A stretch of 64,000 nucleotides of DNA from Sphingobacteriales bacterium (GCA_016219985.1 JACRJO010000031.1:1-64000), one strand, 5' to 3'. Shown: positions 16,148 to 25,712, numbered from the stretch's first letter. The notes: generated from the letters alone by a model not told the origin. Program-made: numbers and translations.

Positions 16148-17602
16148 TTAGTTCCTCACACCCGAATCTCCCGGGTACTCCACTACTCCTGAAAGATCAA
16201 TGACCAACGGGCTGGAGGTCATGAGTGAGCCGCCTATGGGAAATTTCCATATTTCAGCACCATTTGATGGATTAAGTGCGTAGATAAAACCGCTGCCCCC
16301 GCCCCCGACATATATGATTCCGTTTGCTTCAACAGGACTTGATGAATTGGGGAGGATCGTTTTTTGCCAGAGTATATTGCCGGTACCCGTCTCCAGCACA
16401 CTTATCTTCAGGTCATCCCCGGTGATCATTACCCGGCCGTTACTCACAAAAGGACTGCTGGAGAACCCAGTATTATTCAGTTTTTCCCACACAAGATTTC
16501 CGGTAGCAGCATCCACTGCATAAAAGCTACCCCGGATATTGAAGTTTCCAATATTATACCATCCGCCAATATACACCACTCCGTTGTCAACCGTAGGAGA
16601 AGATTGCTCAAAAGAAATGATGCCGGTACCAAACTTCCATCGTAAACTGCCGTTACTGGCATTTAGTGAATGCATATAACCGTCGCGGCTGCCGAAGTAC
16701 AACACTCCATCGGCCAGGCTGGCGCCGGATTGATTGATCATAGCTCCGGCCTGGTATTGCCAGATCAGTTGTCCGGTAGCAGCATTCAATGCATAGAATT
16801 TACTGTCGGAACTTCCGAAATAGACAATACCGTTGGCCACCTTCGGGCTGGAACTGATATTAGCGCCGGTAGTAAAACTCCACCTCGGTTGTCCGGTGAC
16901 GGCATTGAGGGCATAGAGGATATCGTCGTTGCAGCCAACATATACCGTGCTGTCGGCGATTACGGCATCGGATTCCACTCCCGTGGTTCCTGCCTGGAAG
17001 CGCCATAACAACCTGCCATTTGATGCATTGAATGCATAAACATAACTGTCGATGCTGCCAACATAGATAACATTCTTCTGATAGGTAGCGCTGCTATATG
17101 CAAAGGAGCCGGTTCCGGCATACTTCCATCTTAAAGCACCCGTGGCGGCATCGAGGGCATAAAAACTATTTCCGGCGCCAATGAACAGCACATTCTTCGG
17201 CCTGGCATAATCCACATCAGCCCTATACGTTTTAGTGCTCCCATTAGTCGCTGTTACCGTATAGCTCACCGGGTTGGTAAAATCCAGTACGGTTCCGCTT
17301 GCCGGCGTTACGCTGATTCCTGTAGTGGTCAGCGTGGCTTTTAATCCATTCTGGTAAACCAGGGGAGGAATTATGATGTGGACAGAGTCCGCGGTGATAT
17401 TTACGGAGTACTCTGCCGGTTCGAGCGGGGTACCATCGGCCCTGGTAAGATTAAAAGATGTGATCTCCTTATTTGACGCTGTACCGCCGTCACCCGATCC
17501 GCCCCCGGGGGCGTTTTTGGAGCATGCCAGTAAACCACCGGTCAGGCAAATCATCATGATAAGATCTCTTACCCGGCGTGCATATAGGAAGCGTTGGCGC
17601 AT
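16148..17602 (-). CDS. PQQ-type beta-propeller lipoprotein
   Basis: A 484-residue lipoprotein with the lipobox LLAC at the end of the signal peptide (residues 16-27) and a Gly/Ser-rich linker. Residues about 40-125 form a small beta domain like the DUF5018 module (ITSFNLTRADG, then VSYTVTATNGSTKTYRADV). From about residue 135 on come seven or eight propeller blades of the PQQ type, each with a phrase like G-x-x-Y-A-L-N-A-x-T-G-x-x-x-W. The enzyme PQQ-binding residues are not evident, so it is probably a surface or periplasmic binding scaffold like BamB rather than a dehydrogenase. It is a lone gene on the minus strand. Confidence 0.85.
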   Translation of the reverse strand: MRQRFLYARRVRDLIMMICLTGGLLACSKNAPGGGSGDGGTASNKEITSFNLTRADGTPLEPAEYSVNITADSVHIIIPPLVYQNGLKATLTTTGISVTPASGTVLDFTNPVSYTVTATNGSTKTYRADVDYARPKNVLFIGAGNSFYALDAATGALRWKYAGTGSFAYSSATYQKNVIYVGSIDSYVYAFNASNGRLLWRFQAGTTGVESDAVIADSTVYVGCNDDILYALNAVTGQPRWSFTTGANISSSPKVANGIVYFGSSDSKFYALNAATGQLIWQYQAGAMINQSGASLADGVLYFGSRDGYMHSLNASNGSLRWKFGTGIISFEQSSPTVDNGVVYIGGWYNIGNFNIRGSFYAVDAATGNLVWEKLNNTGFSSSPFVSNGRVMITGDDLKISVLETGTGNILWQKTILPNSSSPVEANGIIYVGGGGSGFIYALNPSNGAEIWKFPIGGSLMTSSPLVIDLSGVVEYPGDSGVRN

Positions 17603-17871
17603 TATCTGTGATGCTTTCCTGTAAAGTTACTGTTTTATGAAAATCCTGCAAGTCCCCTCCATCATGCGGTACCACTTAGGAGGAAACATATAAAACTGTT
17701 TATGTCCCTGAAAAAGAATAGCTGCACATAGCATGGGATGGCGCAAGCCTGGCCTCCGCTGGCTCGCCGGAGAAATTTATTAAATTAAACCGGCCAGCGC
17801 CAAGCCCTGGACGTTAACGTCAGGCCATTAACGCCCCGCAAAACCTAAACCTTCTGTAACTTCAAAGTAAA

Positions 17872-18142
17872 ATGACAACCAAAAATATAATCGTTCTCGT
17901 TGGCACCGGTTCATCGGCACCGCCATTGCGAGGCGGGTGGGCCCCGGGGTGAGGGGTACCGTAATATGATCAAAGCCTCGGCAGCCGGGCGGGCGGGAAC
18001 CCCCGATGAAGTCGCCAACGTTGCGGCTTTACTAATGGGACAGGACGGTGCCTTTATCACCGGCAGCGACTTTTTAATGGACGGAGGAGTAACGGCTGCT
18101 TATTGGTTTGGCGAACTTGCTCCAGAATTGCATACAGAGTGA
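17872..18142 (+). pseudogene. Broken short-chain dehydrogenase/reductase (SDR) gene
   Basis: The remains of an NAD(P)-dependent SDR oxidoreductase. The frame from 17872 gives MTTKNIIVLVGTG, the beginning of a Rossmann fold. A one-base shift after it continues as IGTAIARRVG, and then another frame gives the SDR C-terminus (NMIKASAAGRAGTPDEVANV, then FITGSDFLMDGGVTAAYWFG). The central 150 or so residues, including the YxxxK catalytic motif, are missing. So the gene has an internal deletion and at least two frame changes, and cannot make a working enzyme. The last 80 codons stay open but have no credible start of their own. Confidence 0.85.
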
Positions 18143-18468
18143 AAATAGCTCCTCTTCCCGGGCGGGCTCCGCAGGGACTCGCCGTACACTTCCTGGCCTG
18201 GTCACCTACGGGGTCCTGTGCAAGGATCCCTGCATTTTGGGCTTGCAACCTTTTACGTAACGACAAAACAGCTCTGATAGGCCGTACAATTTTCCGTCTC
18301 AGTATAATTATCAGAACCGAATAATTACAGTTACCTTTCGTGAATTGGCGAACAAACCTGCAAATTGTACTACTATAAGCCACTGATAATCACGTATCAA
18401 ATCTTGAAATTGGTGTTTCGATTACGTATATTTAAGTTTTGCCAGTAATGCAGATCAGCAGCCTTCAT

Positions 18469-19077
18469 ATGCAAACAAACCAAACGAATATATATCAACT
18501 GTTAGACCATCTAAGGGTGAGAAAGGCAATGTATTTAGGCAACGACTATAACTTTAAGTCGCTTGACAATTTCATCGGTGGATTTACAATGGCAGCTTCA
18601 GACGAACAATTGCAATTGAATGACTATCCCAACTTCAGCTATTTTAGCACTTGGTTATTGGGACACTTACAAGCACATTTTGGTTTAAGTGGAGGTTGGT
18701 ATTGGCAAATAACCAATAGAAATCCAAATAATGACGAGAATGCCTTTGAAAAATTCTTTTCCTTTTTAGAAGTTTTTAAAACATCAAAAACTCATTCAAA
18801 ATCTATAAATGTTGACAAAGATGCTATTGAATTCAACAAGACATCGAACATAAAGAGATTTGAAACAACAGAAGGAGAATCCTTTTCTGTCGAAGAGAAG
18901 CCCTTTAAAATTATATGGACAACAATAGACAACTCAACGACAGTCTGGCTGGATTATTTAGACCAAAATGGCAACGCAACATTTTCAGGACTTTGGACAA
19001 TTAGTGCAGATGAAGCATCAAAAAATTTGGCGAATGAATTTGGCTCATTTAAAAATAATTGGAAAAACCATAATTAA
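18469..19077 (+). CDS. Unknown soluble protein, AT-rich orphan
   Basis: A 202-residue protein with no signal peptide or membrane segment. The N-terminal region reads YQLLDHLRVRKAMYLGNDYN and then SLDNFIGGFTMAA, a pattern resembling the R-x-R-x-x-M-Y-L-G start of some immunity-like bacterial proteins. The C-terminal half is rich in W, T and N. No known catalytic motif is visible, and I do not recognise the family with confidence. Its composition is markedly more AT-rich than neighbours, and its leader carries the 12-mer GTATATTTAAGT also found ahead of the GNAT gene. Start codon choice (18448 or 18469) is uncertain. Possible roles include an orphan immunity protein. Confidence 0.6.
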   Translation: MQTNQTNIYQLLDHLRVRKAMYLGNDYNFKSLDNFIGGFTMAASDEQLQLNDYPNFSYFSTWLLGHLQAHFGLSGGWYWQITNRNPNNDENAFEKFFSFLEVFKTSKTHSKSINVDKDAIEFNKTSNIKRFETTEGESFSVEEKPFKIIWTTIDNSTTVWLDYLDQNGNATFSGLWTISADEASKNLANEFGSFKNNWKNHN

Positions 19078-19441
19078 CTGGCACTACTGGCAACATTGGG
19101 TTTTATGTAAGTTGGATTTGACATTGTAATATCAGCTTTCTGCAAATCCAGGCTGTGGTTCGGGCTGGACAAACAACTTTCAACTTTAGTTCTTATTTTC
19201 AATATTGGTTTTTCAATCAGCAGCGGAGAATGGGTCAACCACTAAAATGGATATTCAAGCCGAATTTCAGACTGTATTATCAAATAAGTACTAAAAGCTG
19301 CGTACAACATTGGATTTTCTCTATGCTGGCTGACGAATATTTATGATCGCCCCATTCGCTTATCAATTGTAGTCCGGCCGGACATAGTTATAGGTTGCTA
19401 CCAAAATTAGTACAGACCCCTACTATACTATTTTTCACATC
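19078..19441. other. Gene-free gap of 364 bases
   Basis: A single short open frame at 19155-19346 (63 residues) shows no recognisable family features, no ribosome binding site and an unusual composition. I treat it as spurious. I see no repeat, RNA gene or hairpin of note here. Confidence 0.6.
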
Positions 19442-19852
19442 ATGAAAGCATATATCTCAGTAAGTTTTGATAAAAGAAAATTACTGGACCCGGAAATCAG
19501 GGCCATCACGGACACTTTAACGGAGTATGAAATCTCCTACCTCGTTTTTGTGGACCTGTACAAATTTGATCTGGCCGGGGAACGGGAAATGATGAAACAG
19601 GCCATGTCGGAAATAGATGATTGCGACCTCTTAATTGCAGAAACCTCTGACAAGGGGATCGGGATCGGCATAGAAGCCGGTTATGCAAAGGCGAAGGGCA
19701 AAACTGTAATCTACCTGCGGCAAAAAGACCGGGAACATTCAACCACCCTCTCCGGGATCAGTGATTTTCAGGTTATTTATCCGGATACGGCTGATCTGAA
19801 AAAACAACTGGCTGCCGTGATAAGCAAATTGATAATATCTACCCGGGGATAA
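19442..19852 (+). CDS. Nucleoside 2-deoxyribosyltransferase-like protein
   Basis: A 136-residue cytoplasmic protein with the flavodoxin-like fold of nucleoside 2-deoxyribosyltransferases. It shows MKAYISVSFDKR at the start, a central E-x-x-M-x-x-A-M-x-x-I-D-D-C-D-L-L-I-A-E pattern (around residues 49-70), and the GIGIEAGYAKAKGKTVIYL segment expected to hold the nucleophile region. In the classic enzymes a Glu in this area attacks the nucleoside sugar; a comparable acid (Glu77 or so in GIEAGYA) is present. It may act in nucleotide salvage or as a signal-related hydrolase. The gene stands alone, 97 bases from the convergent DoxX gene. Confidence 0.72.
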   Translation: MKAYISVSFDKRKLLDPEIRAITDTLTEYEISYLVFVDLYKFDLAGEREMMKQAMSEIDDCDLLIAETSDKGIGIGIEAGYAKAKGKTVIYLRQKDREHSTTLSGISDFQVIYPDTADLKKQLAAVISKLIISTRG

Positions 19853-19949
19853 GCCCCTCCCCCTGAAAGAATCGCATCCTCCCGGCTCTGCCGGATACCG
19901 TTTTGCGCAGGGCTGCATACCCGGATTTCAGCAGGTACCGGCTTATTCC

Positions 19950-20345
19950 TTAATAGGCTGGTTGGGGTTTATCTGTTACAGCCGAAAGTTTCGCTAAGGC
20001 AAAAGCGCCCACCGCCATCACCACATCTCTAACGGCAACATCAAAGTAATGGCCGCCTGAAATCAAACTTAACGCAATCACAAGCAGCCAGCTCATTACC
20101 ACCCAGGCGCCGATACGGGGCCGCAGCAGGACCAATACTCCCGCAGCGATTTCTATAATACCCACAATGGCCATAAATGTAGCGGCGTCAAAGGGCAACA
20201 GGCCGGCCAATGAGGTATTTATGTATTCCTTCCAGTTGGTAAGCAGGTTGGCGAACTTATCCGCCCCCGCCACTATCGGGACAAGTCCATAGGTATATTT
20301 TAATAACTGGTACACTTTTTCGGTGTGTTGAATCGTGGTTTCCAT
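19950..20345 (-). CDS. DoxX-like membrane protein
   Basis: A 131-residue integral membrane protein with four predicted helices, around residues 12-32, 50-75 (FDAATFMAIVGIIEIAAGVLVLL), 80-100 and 105-122. The pattern fits the DoxX/DoxD family, whose characterised members are linked to thiosulfate oxidation or to oxidative stress protection at the membrane. It is divergently transcribed from the ECF sigma factor gene across about 125 bases, and such pairs often mark a regulated stress gene. That link is inferred. No signal peptide is needed; the first helix serves as the membrane signal. Confidence 0.8.
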   Translation of the reverse strand: METTIQHTEKVYQLLKYTYGLVPIVAGADKFANLLTNWKEYINTSLAGLLPFDAATFMAIVGIIEIAAGVLVLLRPRIGAWVVMSWLLVIALSLISGGHYFDVAVRDVVMAVGAFALAKLSAVTDKPQPAY

Positions 20346-20470
20346 GTGTTTGTTTTTTTAATGATTAAAAGCGACTGTCTATTGGAGTATAAACCGGTAA
20401 AAAGGTTACAAAAAAATATCCCTGTATTTTTGTAACCCACTGGCTGCCCGGTACTCTAATAAGCAGATTC

Positions 20471-21145
20471 ATGAATAAAATGAAAAACGGGAATACCCCG
20501 GCTGCAGATATTGTTTCTGACGCTGAAATTATTGACAGGATCCTGGGAGGCGAGAAGGATCTTTATGCCGTGATCGTGCGCAGGTATAATCAGCGCCTGT
20601 ATAAAATCGGTATGTCCATTCTGAATGATGATGCCGAAACAGAAGACGCAATGCAGGTCTCCTATATTAAGGCCTATGAGAATCTCAGAACATTTGCCTT
20701 CAAATCCGCCTTTTCAACCTGGCTTACAAAAATACTGATCAACGAATGCCTGCTCCGCCTGAAGCAAAGAAAAAAATCAATACGGGTCCGTGCTGAAACA
20801 ACGGAGACTGACGTTGATCATCCCCGCGGCATGGAGACACAAACTCCTTATATGAAAATACTCAACGCTGAGCTAAAGGTTATCCTTGAAAAAGCCATAC
20901 TCAATCTTCCCGAAAAATACAGAACCGTCTTTATTATGCGGGAAATTGAAAATATGAACGTGGCAGAAACAAAAGACTGCCTTGCTATTACGGAAGCAAA
21001 TGTAAAAGTGCGGCTGAACCGGGCAAAAATCCTGCTCAGAAACTCCCTGAGCGGGTATTACAAAAATGAAGAACTCCTGCATTTTCACCTTAGCCGCTGT
21101 GACCGGATGGTCGGACTGGTTATGAAACAAATCTTCTCCCTGTAA
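20471..21145 (+). CDS. ECF-type RNA polymerase sigma factor
   Basis: A 224-residue sigma-70 family factor of the extracytoplasmic function class. Region 2 spans about residues 30-100, with the -10 binding part YNQRLYKIGMSILNDDAETE, then DAMQVSYIKAYENLRTF, and then FSTWLTKILINECLLRL. Region 4 lies at about 130-190, with LPEKYRTVFIMREIENMNV and an HTH ending in VKVRLNRAKILLR. A C-terminal extension of about 35 residues is unusual but seen in some ECF groups. No anti-sigma gene is adjacent; the divergent gene is a DoxX protein. The first codon choice (ATG at 20471 or 20480) does not change the domain picture. Confidence 0.92.
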   Translation: MNKMKNGNTPAADIVSDAEIIDRILGGEKDLYAVIVRRYNQRLYKIGMSILNDDAETEDAMQVSYIKAYENLRTFAFKSAFSTWLTKILINECLLRLKQRKKSIRVRAETTETDVDHPRGMETQTPYMKILNAELKVILEKAILNLPEKYRTVFIMREIENMNVAETKDCLAITEANVKVRLNRAKILLRNSLSGYYKNEELLHFHLSRCDRMVGLVMKQIFSL

Positions 21146-21384
21146 ATTTTCTCTTCCCGGCCGTGTCCTCACAGTGACTCGTCACCGTTTTCCCAGCCGG
21201 GTCTCCGGAGGGACCCGCAGATACCTGCTTTCGAAAGAAATGCGATATGCGAGAAATAGTAAGCAGGACAGCATCCACGAGCAACCGGGAAGATCAAAAA
21301 AGAGCCTGCCAGTTTTTTACAAATGTAATATCTTAGATAAGACAATAACCCGGCGCCTTAACCAATACTATTTTATTATCCTGT

Positions 21385-21777
21385 ATGCAAAAAGACGTTT
21401 CATTATACCATAACCGCCAGTCAGAAAGCGACAAAGCGATTTGCGAGGTGCTTTATAAGGTCATCAGCAAACAGCTGCCGGGCGCCGAAAACAAAGTCTG
21501 GCACGCTCATCCCGTATGGTTTATCGATGAAAACCCCATCGTGGGTTATAGCAAACTGAAAAGCGGGGTCCGTCTGTTGTTCTGGAGCGGTGCCGGTTTT
21601 GATGAAGATGCCTTTAATCCCGGAACAGGTAAGTTTAAAGACGCTTCGGTTACCTACAATTCCACGGGTGAAATAAATAAAACCGACCTGGAACGCTGGC
21701 TTGAAAAATCAAAAACCATCCAATGGGACTATAAAAACCTGGTAAAAAGAAAGGGGCGGCTGGAGCGGTTAAAATAA
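21385..21777 (+). CDS. DUF1801 family protein
   Basis: A 130-residue soluble protein of the DUF1801/YdhG-like fold. It has the opening VSLYHNRQSESDKAICEVLY and a glycine-rich core with GYSKLKSGVRLLFWSGAGFDE near residue 53. The last segment WDYKNLVKRKGRLERL is basic and may be partly unstructured. Family members are small alpha/beta proteins of unknown biochemical role, linked in some bacteria to iron binding. The gene stands alone between the sigma factor and corA, and its ATG directly follows the T-rich stretch ATTTTATTATCC. There is no sign of export. Confidence 0.8.
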   Translation: MQKDVSLYHNRQSESDKAICEVLYKVISKQLPGAENKVWHAHPVWFIDENPIVGYSKLKSGVRLLFWSGAGFDEDAFNPGTGKFKDASVTYNSTGEINKTDLERWLEKSKTIQWDYKNLVKRKGRLERLK

Positions 21778-21937
21778 TATTTTGACCGGCCCGGTATCGC
21801 GGAACCGGTTACCGGGGCGAAATAGAATCCCGGGGTTTTGATCCGGGATGACTATTCGCCCCCTGAAGGTCCCCGGCCCTGGTCCATGGACTGTATTCCG
21901 TTTTGGCCTTTTACTTTTTAATTTTTACTTTCCCCCT

Positions 21938-23047
21938 ATGAACGTCAAGCTGAAACCGGAGAAATACCTCAAATACCTCTACCTGCCTAATCTCTTTGCC
22001 ACGAAAAGGACCCGGGAAATCCTCTCGGTAAACCCTACGGTCGTCTCGCAAAGAGCGGACGCTGAAAAAGTGGTGGTTTCTGTCTATGATTTTACCCCGG
22101 AAACCCTGGAAGAAAAGAAATCGGAAAAAGTGGACTCCGTCTATCACTATAAAGACAGGGACTCCATCAGCTGGATCAATATTGACGGGATCCGCAAATC
22201 AGACGTCGAGGCCATTTGCAATAAGTATTCCATCCACCCGCTGATCATTGAAGATATCCTGAGTGTGGACCAGCGTCCCAAGATGGATGAAGTGGAGGGG
22301 GTGCTTTCCTGCCTGCTGAATATGCTCTACTTCAACGAAGAAAAGAAGACCGTGGAAACCGAGCAGATCAGTATTGTACTGGGCAGCAACTTTGTCATCA
22401 GTTTCCAGGAAGATCCGGCCCGGGATGTATTTGATCCCATCCGGCACCGGCTGAAAATGCCCAAAAGCCAGCTGCGCCAGCGTACTGCTGATTACCTGCT
22501 GTATGGCATGATCGACCTGGTGGTGGATAGCTATTTTCTCGTTATGGAACGTCTCGGTGACCAGATCGAGGCCCTCGAAGAAGAAGTGGTGCGGAAAAGC
22601 AATAAGCGTTCCCTGGCCCGGATCAACCAGCTGCGAAAGGAGCTGATTGTGCTGAAAAGAAATATTGCCCCGGTCCGCGACCTCGTGGCCGGTATTATCC
22701 GGAGCGAGAATGAATTACTGGAGGACCGGACCACCAAATATTTTAAGGATGTGTACGATCACATTATCCAGGCCTACGATCTGAGTGAAAACTACCGGGA
22801 TGTGATGATGAGTGTGCAGGACCTCTATATCAGCAACGTGAACCTCAAGCTGAACGAGGTGATGAAAGTGATGACGATTGTTACCTGCCTCCTGGCTCCC
22901 GCCACGGTGATCGGGGGGGTGTTCGGAATGAACTTCGACGTGATCCCCTATGCGCACCACAACCTCGGCTTTTATTTCGCCGTCAGCCTGATGTTCTTTA
23001 TTCCGTTGGTCATGCTGTATATATTCAAGCGGCGTGGATGGTTTTAA
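21938..23047 (+). CDS. corA: CorA-family magnesium/cobalt transporter
   Basis: A 369-residue CorA channel. The long cytoplasmic N-terminal domain (residues 1-300) includes a helical region ending in the stalk helix with VYDHIIQAYDLSENYRDVMM. Two transmembrane helices follow: about 310-333 (MTIVTCLLAPATVIGGVFGMN) and 343-362. The signature Gly330-Met331-Asn332 closes the first helix and is expected to form the selectivity filter of the pentamer. The ATG at 21938 (MNVKLKPEK) is preferred over an in-frame start 90 bases upstream, which adds an unlikely leader. A repeat array begins about 50 bases downstream. Confidence in the family is high. Confidence 0.95.
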   Translation: MNVKLKPEKYLKYLYLPNLFATKRTREILSVNPTVVSQRADAEKVVVSVYDFTPETLEEKKSEKVDSVYHYKDRDSISWINIDGIRKSDVEAICNKYSIHPLIIEDILSVDQRPKMDEVEGVLSCLLNMLYFNEEKKTVETEQISIVLGSNFVISFQEDPARDVFDPIRHRLKMPKSQLRQRTADYLLYGMIDLVVDSYFLVMERLGDQIEALEEEVVRKSNKRSLARINQLRKELIVLKRNIAPVRDLVAGIIRSENELLEDRTTKYFKDVYDHIIQAYDLSENYRDVMMSVQDLYISNVNLKLNEVMKVMTIVTCLLAPATVIGGVFGMNFDVIPYAHHNLGFYFAVSLMFFIPLVMLYIFKRRGWF

Positions 23048-23094
23048 TAAGCGCTGAATATCGAAGATTCTCCCTCCTGAGTTGATGATTCGCC

Positions 23095-23955
23095 TTATAA
23101 TGTCACCCCTCCGGGGTTTGGATTCTTCTATCCCGGAATTTCTATAATAGTGACACCCCTACGGGGTTGGCGTCAACACACAATGAACCAGCAACCATCA
23201 TATGCCCGGGATAATTGAAAAAGCCCGAAGGGCTGATATTATAAACCTAATCCACCGGATCTTTCTTCTCCGGAAATTCAAACACGCAATCAAAACAATG
23301 ATTCACCCTATTATGTCACCCCTTCGGGGCTTTGCAACGAATCCGCATTCCGTTCTATAATTGTGCCGGCCCTTCGGGCCTGATGAACTCCGGGGAGGTG
23401 CATATCCTGGTTATTCCACGAAGAAAAGCCCTGAAAGGGCGGAACAATTATAGTAAAAGGAGTCTGTAGATGGACAGAGCCCCGAAGGGGTGACACAGAA
23501 TTGATTCAATGCCGGGGTACAATAATTCCGCAGGTATAAGTACCGAAAGCCAGTATAGAATTAAGGAACTGCGCTGCAAAAATTTAAGGGGGCAACGGGA
23601 TGTTGATTTTCCGGAGGTCAAGTTGTAAAGTGTCACCCCTTCGGGGCTTCAGATCAAAACCACGATCCTTTCTATAATTATGCCGGCCCTTCGGGCCTGG
23701 TGAATTCCAGGGGCATGTTCTCGTTATTCCACGAAGAAAAGCCCTGAAAGGGCGGAACAATTATAGTAAAATGAAATTGGTAAATGAACAGAGCCCCGAA
23801 GGGGTGACAGAACTAACAAGGTAACCTGGGGCAACGGTCAGGCGGGACGGAACAATTATAGTAAGCAGAATTAGCAAACGAACAAAGCCCGAAGGGCTGA
23901 CATTATTATAACAGACAGGGTAAACCCTGACCAAACCCCGAAGGGGTGGAATTAT
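23095..23955. repeat. Palindromic repeat array C
   Basis: About 860 bases of the same hairpin modules as 1-340 and 8220-8940. One complete composite unit is 23314-23495 (182 bases), bounded by inverted TGTCACCCCTTCGGGGCT ends. It has an inner CGGCCCTTCGGGCC hairpin, a conserved middle (GTTATTCCACGAAGAAAAG) and a GCCCTGAAAGGGC hairpin. A second unit starts at about 23630 with the same order. A gap near 23510-23630 contains unrelated sequence. No gene is credible here. The array's right end runs into the stop region of the DUF2007 gene. Confidence 0.88.
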
Positions 23956-23960
23956 AAACC

Positions 23961-24377
23961 TTAATCCCCCGGCTCCTTCTCTCCCGGAAATTCGTGGCCG
24001 CAATCAAAACAATGATTCACCTTGTCGATGGCCATGGCATAATCTCCGAGGAAAAACGTGAGCAGGGAACTGAGCCAGTTGATGGCTTTGCGCGGGGTGC
24101 TGACCTGTTCAATATTATGGGAACCGCATTGGGGACAGGCCACCGATGCTTTGTGTTCTTTCCGCAGATCCGCGAGCAGGTTTGCAGCCCGCTGCGCCTG
24201 CGATTTTTCAACCATCAGTTTGATCCCCCCTACCGCATTGGTCAGGATCGGGTCAATGGTAACCGTGTTCTCATCCCTGAGCCAGCAATGGATGCCCTCC
24301 TCTTCCAGTACGCCCCTGGCGATATGGGCCTCCACATAATTGGGGTAGGAATTGATCAAAATGTATTCCATGGGCAT
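23961..24377 (-). CDS. DUF2007 domain protein with zinc-ribbon-like tail
   Basis: A 138-residue protein. Residues 1-70 carry the DUF2007 fold, a ferredoxin-like signal-transducing domain related to PII (ILINSYPNYVEAHIARGVLE, then GGIKLMVEKSQAQRAANLL). Residues 77-130 hold two CxxC pairs (CPQCGSHNI and NHCFDCGHEF) around an amphipathic segment, so a zinc ribbon is likely. It follows dnaN on the minus strand, but a clear terminator lies between them, so the two are probably not one transcript. The first codon may be at 24377 or 24371; both leave the domain intact. Function is unknown. Confidence 0.82.
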   Translation of the reverse strand: MPMEYILINSYPNYVEAHIARGVLEEEGIHCWLRDENTVTIDPILTNAVGGIKLMVEKSQAQRAANLLADLRKEHKASVACPQCGSHNIEQVSTPRKAINWLSSLLTFFLGDYAMAIDKVNHCFDCGHEFPGEKEPGD

Positions 24378-24382
24378 AAATT

Positions 24383-24412
24383 AAATTAAAAAGCCCACGT
24401 ATACGCGGGCTT
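24383..24412 (-). terminator. Intrinsic terminator after dnaN
   Basis: Read on the minus strand, AAGCCCGCG-TATA-CGTGGGCTT forms a nearly perfect stem followed by a T-rich tail. It lies about 20 bases after the dnaN stop and directly before the DUF2007 gene start. Confidence 0.85.
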
Positions 24413-24433
24413 CCGTTAATCAGGGTATAATTT

Positions 24434-25549
24434 TTATTGATTCAGCATCAGCGGCATCACCAGCATCAGCAGGTCTTCGTTTTCGTCCTGGTCGGCGGGC
24501 TTGATCAGGCCGGCCTTGGTGGGGGTGGACAATTCCATATTCACTTCCTCGCTTTCGGTCGCATTGAGCATTTCGATCAGGAACTTCGCGTTAAACGCGA
24601 TCATCAGGTCTTCGCCGTTGTACTGGCATTTCATTCTTTCGTTTCCTTCAAAGCTGAAGTCCACATCCTGGGCGGCCAGTTGCAGTTCGCTGCCACTGAT
24701 ATTCAGGGCCACCTGGTTGGTGCTCTTGTTACTGAAGACGCTTACCCGGCGCAGGGCGCTCTGGAAATCGCTTTTGCTTACGGTAAGGCGGTAGGGATTA
24801 TCGGCGGGGATCACCACTTTGTAATCCGGGAAACGGGCATCGATCAGGCGGCAGCTCATCTGGGTGGTGCCGTGCTTTACAAACAGGTGGTTGCTGTTAT
24901 AACTTACGGTGATCTCTTCATCCGTGGAAGGGATCGCAGCTTTTAACAGGTTTAGCGGTTTGCGGGGGGCGATGAAAGAATCCGTTTTGGGACATTTTAC
25001 ATCGGTCCTTTTATAGCGTACCAGGCGGTGGGCATCGGTGGCCACGCATTGCAGCCCTTTTTTATCCAGCTCGAAAAATACGCCGGTCATGGCGGGACGA
25101 AGATCATCGTTGCTGGTGGCAAACAGGGTCTTGTTGATAGCGGTCACCAGGGCCGAGGCCATCATGGTAAAGGAAGTGGTATCATCGGCGGCCGGTTCCT
25201 TGGGGAAATTGTCGGGGTTTTCGCCCATCACTTTGTATTTCCCGTTATCGCTGGTGATTTCGATCGCGAAATTCTTGTCGATATTGAAAGTCAGGGGCTG
25301 ATCCGGGATGTTTTTTAAGGAATCCATCAGGATCTTGGCCGGGATACAGACTTTCCCGCTGTCTTTGGCTTCAATATCCAGTTGCACCCGCATGACGGTC
25401 TCGAGGTCGGTGGCGACCACGGTCAGCTTGTTTTTTTCCACTTCAAACAGGAAATCTTCGAGAATCGGCAAAACCGTATTGGCGTTGATCACACCGGAAA
25501 TATGCTGCAGTTGTTTCAGCAGGGATGAAGAAGAGGCTATGAACTTCAT
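24434..25549 (-). CDS. dnaN: DNA polymerase III beta subunit (sliding clamp)
   Basis: A 371-residue protein forming the ring that tethers the replicative polymerase. Three clamp domains are seen: about residues 1-120 (MKFIASSSSLLKQLQHISGV), 128-245 (VTAINKTLFATSNDDLRPAMTG is split across its beginning) and 248-371 (YRLTVSKSDFQSALRRVSVF and the C-terminal LMLVMPLML). The last motif resembles the usual M-P-M/V-R-L ending of DnaN, slightly altered. dnaN stands apart from dnaA here, which is common in Bacteroidota. It lies about 22 kb from the origin-like region at 2441-2830. It is divergent from the gene at 25713 with 163 bases between them. Confidence 0.96.
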   Translation of the reverse strand: MKFIASSSSLLKQLQHISGVINANTVLPILEDFLFEVEKNKLTVVATDLETVMRVQLDIEAKDSGKVCIPAKILMDSLKNIPDQPLTFNIDKNFAIEITSDNGKYKVMGENPDNFPKEPAADDTTSFTMMASALVTAINKTLFATSNDDLRPAMTGVFFELDKKGLQCVATDAHRLVRYKRTDVKCPKTDSFIAPRKPLNLLKAAIPSTDEEITVSYNSNHLFVKHGTTQMSCRLIDARFPDYKVVIPADNPYRLTVSKSDFQSALRRVSVFSNKSTNQVALNISGSELQLAAQDVDFSFEGNERMKCQYNGEDLMIAFNAKFLIEMLNATESEEVNMELSTPTKAGLIKPADQDENEDLLMLVMPLMLNQ

Positions 25550-25712
25550 AATAATAATTGAATGTGGCGAAACTACTGATTTTTAGTTTACGGTCAGCAA
25601 ATCCGGGGGGCTGTGGAATACTTGTTTTCAGCCTCATATATCATTGACATTTTGCCCGGCAAACCCTATCTTGGTTGCTTGGTTGTATATTGCCTATTCC
25701 AAAATTTACCAG

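Noticed and set aside
19155..19346. 63-residue frame after the AT-rich orphan gene
   Set aside because: Too short, no start context and no family; more likely non-coding.
8220..23955. CRISPR-like appearance of the regularly repeated hairpins
   Set aside because: Spacing is irregular, orientation alternates, and the intervening sequences are themselves conserved; no cas genes are present.
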